64,000 bases of DNA from NCBI GenBank assembly GCA_033675265.1, contig JAUJYZ010000006.1, positions 1 through 64,000 of the forward strand, written 5' to 3'. Shown here in pieces: positions 58,553 to 64,000 of this stretch (the stretch's first letter is position 1; each line of letters begins with the position of its first letter). Source of the stretch: Actinostola sp. cb2023. Lineage: Eukaryota; Cnidaria; Anthozoa; Actiniaria; Actinostolidae. Below the pieces are notes generated by a model. That model had not been told where the DNA came from. It worked only from the letters and a program-made list of their open reading frames with translations, and ran no database searches. The translations under genes were made by a program, and so were the position numbers.

Positions 58553-59413
58553 TAAAGCGGCTTTCTTTTAAGAAGGACAAGAAGATGAGTGTATGAAATG
58601 TGGCGTGTTGTGCAAGATTCCCGGGGCAAGATTGAAGAAACATTTCCTTGCAAAGACCTCAGTTTCCTTTTATTTTCTTCCTGTTTTTGGCAAATGATTC
58701 AACCACTCTGGTTATTTAGCACAAACAAAGACATTCACACTAAACGACAATCGACATTTCACCGAGCGCGAATAAAGCTCGAGTAAATTGGATTTTCAAC
58801 CGAATAGAATTTCACTTCCGCTTCCGTTTTTTATATTTATTTATGCTAATTACATAAAACGTCACGGACACGCTTTCTAGCTCGTGCGCCCAGCCGTGAG
58901 GGGGAGAGTATCGCGGGCGCACGAAACCCCAGCGGCTGGATACTGAGCCTAGATTTCACCCAAAATACCAGAAGGATATGAGGAAAATGTATAGTTAGAC
59001 AGCATTGGAAAATAAACAAATGTACTCAGAAGAATCACAAGAGTAGCTGACACGGCCATGTTGATGATCAAATGATGCAGGTTTTTACGTACAGTGTATT
59101 TAGCAGCGAGGACGACGACAAAGATGTTGCCAAAAATCCCACATACACTTAGCAGTGTGATGGCTATGGCTTTCACAGTTCGCGTAGTGTCACTGTCAGG
59201 TACAAAGTACTTGCAGTATTCCCAAGTGTTGTTAGAGGAGTTCATGGTTGTGATGTTAGACTGCTATGAATAGGACTTGCTTACTGTCTCCTTACTGCTA
59301 CGAACAACTAGCACTGAAGAAATCTAGTGAACCAGGGAGATTTATGACAACATCAAACATCACGATGACACAAGAAAATGCTGCAATTCCATTGGTCCAG
59401 AGGAGTGGCAGTA

Positions 59414-61061
59414 GTAGGAGAATGAGAGTTCAAGGCAAAACTTTGAGAGTTCGGTAGAACATACGTCAGCGATATTTTATTTTCCTAAACTTGCATTAAG
59501 TGGTTGGGGAGGGGGTCCAGAGATCCGGACTGTTTTATTGTCTGGCTTACAGGTGGTATTATTCTTGGAGCAGCATTTAGCAATTAACAGCGCCAAAATA
59601 AATACATTAAAACTGTATTGTGTTTGAAAGAGGTATATTTTATGTTTTCGAAAACCTTCGATATTAACGAGTCAAACACCGGTTCTGTGTTTGGAGTTTT
59701 AGTTGTTGTAAAACCACCATCACTGGTTACATGTGTGAAGAGGTCTTTGGGGGAGAAGACAGTCACACGTAGGAGCTTTCGCACAAAGCTAGTACTTAAT
59801 AAAATACGCTTCAACTGCAGTGGGTACAGACAACTTTTAGTATGTTCTTCTTTCAAGGTTTTACATTGTTCTCTGTGGATTCTACAGTGCAACGGGTTTT
59901 ATAGTGACCGCTTGCATACTAATTTAACTACGTAATCTAAGGTGCACGTGCCATCATCCTAGAATACTATTGGTTACTAGGATGTAATAAGCTTGTACTT
60001 TGCTGTACACATTTGAGTATGAGACGTAAAATTACTACTAAAGTTATCGAGTAGATTACTTGGATACTTAAGTAATTAAATAGATAAGCTTAGGAGGCAC
60101 GCGACCATGTAAGAGTATTCCAACAAGGTCGTTGCTTGTTGCAGTTTTACTAGTTTGAATCATACGATGACGCAGTAGAATAATATTCATCCAGAGAAAG
60201 GAGTTAGCAGTATTCGTAAACAACTTTGTTATTACGAAACTAATCCAGGTGTTTACGAGTGACTATTAAATCCTTTAATCCTTAGTCAATAAAAGAAGGT
60301 CAACTAACAAAAGAAATAGATTTGTTTACGTTATTAATACGTGTACATTGTACAAAAGGAGTGTGCCAGTACATATGTACCGCTTACTGGCCGTATTGTA
60401 CTCCAATGGTCAAGTTGCTTAGTAACGTAAAGTTAATTAAGTGGTTTAAACTAATTAAGTCATAAACCAATTGAAGATTAAATAGACTGCACTTTTGCTC
60501 CATTTGCTCCATAACATAACTCCCTCCCTTCGAAGCACTCGTCCTCGAGTGGACTCAAAGAAGGAAGAAGGTAAGCTATGGCAAAAGGCGGTAAAATAAA
60601 TATAGAGGCAATGAAGAGATTTATATATTTGTATCTATCGATATCCAACATCGGTTAGAATGATTCGTTGAATTTGTTAGGTTTTTAAATAATCCTAACT
60701 CGATTGACCTCTGTAGTTGCGCTAGTCGCAAGTACGTCCTCAGGATATCGAGCAAAGGCACAGAGCAGTACCCGCCTGGCTTTGACCGAGCCATAACAAC
60801 TGGGCAATGTGGACTTATCGTACCACATCCCAGGGGTCAATAAATATGATAGAAGTTTAAAAATAATTACTCAATCATAGTAGTGTATATACTAGGTGCA
60901 TGTCTGGTGAGGCCCTCCCTCACACAGACTGAGCTTAATACTCTCTTAACGAATTTTAAGTATAGTGTTCAATATGCTTAGCTCTATTGGTTGGAATTCC
61001 AATATGCTGATTGAGTCAAAGTACAGTTATAGTTCTATATACAGTCTTCTAGTGACGCATG
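59414..61061. other. Non-coding stretch, possibly with 3' LTR
   Basis: No gene. On the minus strand GAAGGGAGGGAG (about 60523-60540) looks like a polypurine tract and is followed by TGTTATGGAGC, which could start an LTR lying towards 59950. I cannot find the other LTR or a target duplication in the window, so this is tentative. Confidence 0.35.
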
Positions 61062-61763
61062 TCACTCTCGAGGGGGCTGAATGGTTTTACTACAGGCGAT
61101 GCAGTTGTCTGTGGTGCCATTCAAAACAATCATTTCCATGGGTGGTTGAGGTATTTCTGGTGGTTCAGGGACAGGTATAAGTTTGTATCTGAATTGGTGA
61201 CAACATCGGCACAACATAACAAAGAACACGATACTGTTGAGGGTGGCGATGGTCAGTCCCAAGTACGCACATACTTCGGCCGTGGTAGTAACTTTAGCGT
61301 CATGTATTTTTGTTATGTTCTCTCGCACCTTACGAAGCTGTTGAGATAACTGTCCATCTAACATGTGGTAGGTATGGTCCAACTGCTTCAAAGTTGTTTT
61401 GTTCAGTTCAAGGGGGGCTGGTATGTGGATCCCCTTATAGTTGAGTTTTAGGTGCGTAAGATGTGCAGCTGCTTTCCAGGGTATGTACTTAATCGATCCT
61501 GGTTGAACAATAGGCACTAGAACTTCAAGTCGACGTGGACACTTAGATATGCCAGTCTGCATACCTTGCAGGGAAACTGGTAGATAGCTAATGGTGACAA
61601 TTCCATTGGTCCTGTGTTTAATTGCAAGTGTCCCGAAGTAGTTGATAGGAAAGTGCGGCCACCGAGATGTAACAATGGAATGAGGTGTGAGCAATCGTCT
61701 GCTGGTTGATGATGTCGAGGAAAGGTCATGTGAGACTCTGCTGACCAAGGTAAGCCAAGCCAT
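61062..61763 (-). pseudogene. Envelope-like C-terminal region
   Basis: Ends with one strongly hydrophobic segment (about 61140-61210) after a helix-forming region, followed by a short Pro-rich tail, as in the membrane anchor of Gypsy-type envelope proteins. It overlaps the frame from 61517-62989 and takes over from it near 61700, so the envelope-like region is split by a frame change. Described only; a membrane glycoprotein role is inferred from layout. Confidence 0.5.
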
Positions 61764-62989
61764 GTGAGGTCGTGTACAGGGCGTAGGATGTGGCTAGGAC
61801 ACAGCAGTGAGTTATCCTGTTGATGACACTTCACAAGGGAATCCGCCTTAACAATAGCCTTTGTGTCAGGGCAGGTTATTAAAATTAAATTATCTGTTAA
61901 TATGGGGCCCGTGTAACAAGTACCAGAAATGTTATACTTAACAGGAGACAAGTATTCAACTGAACAGAGTGCCTTATTACTTGTCAACTGGGGTATTGTT
62001 AGGAGGATACTAAGCTCGAGTTTCTCGTTGGAGTGCTCGATGTCGACCATGGGATTCACTAACAAGGGAAAACCATCATTGAGGATCTTTGAGCTAAGAC
62101 TCATAGAGAGATCCTCGGCGAGAATGGTGGACAACTGTTGTTCCAGAAAACGAGGGAGATGGGAGTATCCCACTAGATCCCTTTGTCTTAAACGAGCAAC
62201 CTGATTAACCATTTCCTGTATTTCATTTAAGCGCAAAATGAAAGAAAGTGCGCGATTGTTAATGGTTGTAAAGTGAGAGATGAATTTTAAGAGTGAGTTG
62301 TGGTGACAATTTTTCTCATTCTCATCAGACTGTGAGTCAAGTCTACTAGGAGGAGGACTATCAGTAGGGATTACCTCCTGCGTATTGTCTAAATCTACGT
62401 TGGGCGGAGGGCTATCGGTAGGAATTACCTCTTCCGTTATCTCTAAATCTGCGTTATGCAAGTGTGATGACTTTGATCGTTCATCCATCGATCCATCTGT
62501 TACTAATTGTGAGTCTAACAGAGCGTCACAATCGTCATTATCTTGCACATGAACCTTGGGAACACCTTCTGTATTCTGGCTCGGATAGACATGATCGCCG
62601 GCTGTAGTTGCAATAACATAAGTATCATCATCGTTGTCGCTGGATGACTGTTCAGTGTCACAGTCATTGTTTGAAAGACAACTCACATCGCATTTTGCGT
62701 ATCCCATTGGGGAATCATTAACACCTTCATCAATGTATTCTGGTTGAGTAGTATCATTGGCAATCAAACCTGACAGATTAAACGGTTGGGCTTTAAGTTC
62801 TAGTGTTTCGTGCTGGAAATCTATCTTGGAGTTAAAGTATTGGAGGAAATCACGTCCAATCAGAACATCATGGACAAAGTTCTCAACAACGTATGGTTGG
62901 AAAGGAAAATTACCGTCTCCCAAGGAGAACGGAACGTCAAGTTTTCCCAAGATTTTAAGAGAAACGCCCTTCACTGTTCGGGCGTCCAA
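61517..62989 (-). pseudogene. Retropepsin second half joined to envelope-like region
   Basis: The first about 60 codons complete a retropepsin (motif LIGRDFLQYF near 62850). An acidic linker with two copies of EVIPTDSPPP follows (about 62350-62450). The rest resembles the Gypsy/baculovirus F-type envelope family in its cysteine spacing and hydrophobic pattern. No reverse transcriptase or integrase motif is found anywhere in this frame. The frame is lost near 61700 relative to the C-terminal part. Confidence 0.5.
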
Positions 62990-62993
62990 ACCA

Positions 62994-63581
62994 TTATGTG
63001 TGTGTAATTAAGGGAAGTTTAGAAAGTTCAGGCGACTCACGCCATAGTTTACTATTAATAAGAGTAATGCTGGCTCCGGTGTCTAGAAGACAGAGAACAG
63101 GGAGACCTTTCAAGAGTCCTTGTACGTAGACATTATTAGACTCCTGAATAAAAGGGATGCTTGAAACGGATTGTACGACTTTGGAAGCCTCCTTTTGACA
63201 AGGGGTGGAAGGGAAATCATCAGTCGGAGTGACTTCGTGTACATCATCCTTGCTCAATCCTGGTAAATCGGTAAGTGTCGGTTGCTGGGAATCCATTGTT
63301 CCAGCAACGCTTGTATATGAGTCTATTCGGTTAACTGGTTCCTTAGTAACCATTTTTTCTTGGGGTGTTTCCTCAACCTCTGGTTGCTGGTGAACTTTTT
63401 CATGCGTAATAGGTTTTATCTTGTGATCGATCAAATCGCGACCATCACCATTATGCTGTAGATTATGAGCCTCTTTGTTTATTATCACAACGGGATTCGA
63501 TGTCATTTCTGATATATTATCATCATGCGGGGGGCTATCATCCCCTCCATTAATTAACAAATTCTGGTGCCCCAGAATCAC
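62994..63581 (-). pseudogene. Acidic linker and retropepsin active site
   Basis: About 140 residues of acidic, low-complexity sequence precede VLCLLDTGASITLINSKLW (about 63030-63090), the aspartic protease active-site motif DTGA. The frame stops in a CA dinucleotide run near 63000, and the second half of the protease is in the next frame, so a short slip is likely. Confidence 0.7.
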
Positions 63582-63996
63582 CTAAAGCAGTAGCGCTTGG
63601 TGTGGAAGAAGCAGCTTCTTCTTCGAAAACAGGAGTATCTTTACACTCCGAAAAACTATCGGCATTCGGCCGGTTGTCAATGATATCTGCATCATTTATA
63701 TATAAAAGGGGCACTGCGTGACTTTGAACTGTCACATTACTATTTACTGCATGATTATGCATATCTGGAGAACTTTGAATGTAGGTATTACACCCATGTG
63801 TTGTGACATCGCTAATGCGTTCGTCGATACTTATAACATCGTTATAATTGGCTTTACTAGCCGGCCTCATGGAATCACTATCATCTTTGGGAGGCAATGA
63901 AACATGGCTGTTATCTACAGGAGGCATATAGATGGTGCATGGCAAAGGACTTGGTGCACGATGAGTGCAAGTTGAGGGATGAGACTCAACAGGCAT
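63550..63996 (-). CDS. Upstream polar region of the retroelement protein (partial)
   Basis: 149 codons rich in Ser, Pro, Asp and Asn, without recognised domain. It overlaps the next frame by 32 bases and probably belongs to the same polyprotein. The true start lies at or beyond the right edge; no zinc knuckle is visible in this part. Confidence 0.35.
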   Translation of the reverse strand: MPVESHPSTCTHRAPSPLPCTIYMPPVDNSHVSLPPKDDSDSMRPASKANYNDVISIDERISDVTTHGCNTYIQSSPDMHNHAVNSNVTVQSHAVPLLYINDADIIDNRPNADSFSECKDTPVFEEEAASSTPSATALGDSGAPEFVN

Positions 63997-64000
63997 CGTT

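Larger units (their letters stand above)
57786..58951. mobile_element. Transposon carrying a helicase fragment, 9-bp target duplication
   Basis: Ends TAGGCTCAGTATCCAGCCG and CGGCTGGATACTGAGCCTA, with near-perfect inverted repeats of about 72 bp, flanked by GATTTCACC (57777-57785 and 58952-58960). 9-bp duplications and long inverted ends point to a Mutator-like element. Inside lie a RecQ-type helicase fragment and a nested MITE, so it resembles gene-carrying Pack-type elements known from plants. No transposase. Confidence 0.85.
57018..59245 (-). pseudogene. Class A GPCR paralogue split by a transposon
   Basis: N-terminal part 59245-58952 (TM1-TM2: GNIFVVVLAA, NMAVSATLV, ending in GILGEI) and C-terminal part from 57785 to 57018 (TM3-TM7: ERFRA, CCWLP, NSCFSPYIYIIF). 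The 9-bp target duplication encodes GEI and appears in both parts, so the inserted element is exactly bounded. TM2 has A where the intact copy has D, a key ion-binding position in class A receptors. The remaining frame is open, so the gene was probably functional or nearly so before insertion. Confidence 0.9.
56250..59413 (-). repeat. Duplicated GPCR segment, second copy (interrupted)
   Basis: Collinear with 30527-32660 apart from the 57786-58951 insertion. Similarity extends through the 3' flank, the receptor and the 5' flank to about GCAATTCCATTGGTCCAGAG. Confidence 0.8.
61062..64000 (-). mobile_element. Gypsy-like LTR retroelement, 3' portion
   Basis: Minus-strand frames encode, in order, an acidic low-complexity region, a retropepsin and an envelope-like protein, continuing past the right edge of the window. 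Reverse transcriptase, RNase H and integrase, which normally lie between protease and envelope, are absent. Three frame changes (about 63565, 63000 and 61700) break the coding region. An old or rearranged copy. Confidence 0.65.

Noticed and set aside
59618..59935. Overlapping open frames of about 105 residues on both strands
   Set aside because: No domain, no context and no sign of coding constraint.

Overview
The window looks like a repeat-dominated stretch of an invertebrate animal genome. Evidence for a eukaryote: spliceosomal introns with GT/AG ends, rhodopsin-type seven-helix receptor genes, and several classes of eukaryotic transposon (Kolobok, PIF/Harbinger, EnSpm/CACTA, non-LTR, Gypsy-like). 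The mix of transposons, a P2X7-like domain and a divergent class A receptor fits a cnidarian or similar early-branching animal, but nothing here fixes the species. I see no rRNA, tRNA or CRISPR.

Layout. (1) 1-16117 is one continuous 24-bp satellite. The first 1622 bases contain no A at all, the rest almost no C, and the two parts are the same repeat with A exchanged for C. (2) 16491-21267 is a complete Kolobok-type DNA transposon bounded by TTAA, with a THAP transposase and a convergent gene for a P2X7-tail-like zinc domain, both starting in or next to 258-265 bp terminal inverted repeats. (3) 21862-28924 is a giant foldback element, also bounded by TTAA, carrying two younger insertions. (4) 30527-32660 holds an intact GPCR gene; a second copy at 56250-59413 is split by a 1.17-kb transposon carrying a RecQ helicase fragment, and a short third copy of the flank lies at 21343-21555. 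(5) 36462-52513 is a PIF/Harbinger transposon (HARBI1-like transposase plus SANT protein) into which a 12-kb EnSpm/CACTA-like element (40370-52313) has jumped, bringing its own transposase and a BEN-domain protein. (6) 52922-54425 is a non-LTR retrotransposon relic. (7) 61062-64000 is the 3' part of a Gypsy-like element with a retropepsin and an envelope-like region but no reverse transcriptase between them.

Apart from the GPCR and two unidentified exon-like stretches near 34.2-36.4 kb, almost every gene belongs to a mobile element. Elements are nested at least three deep, and the same small MITE families recur inside different large hosts. Nearly every transposon gene carries one single-base frameshift or one stop, often in a homopolymer or short tandem repeat; these may be real decay or residual long-read errors. 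The strongest items for follow-up are the A-to-C mirrored satellite, the P2X7-like gene in the Kolobok element, the BEN gene in the EnSpm element, two copies of a repeat with a small hammerhead-ribozyme-like core, the helicase-carrying insertion in the GPCR, and the protease-envelope arrangement.
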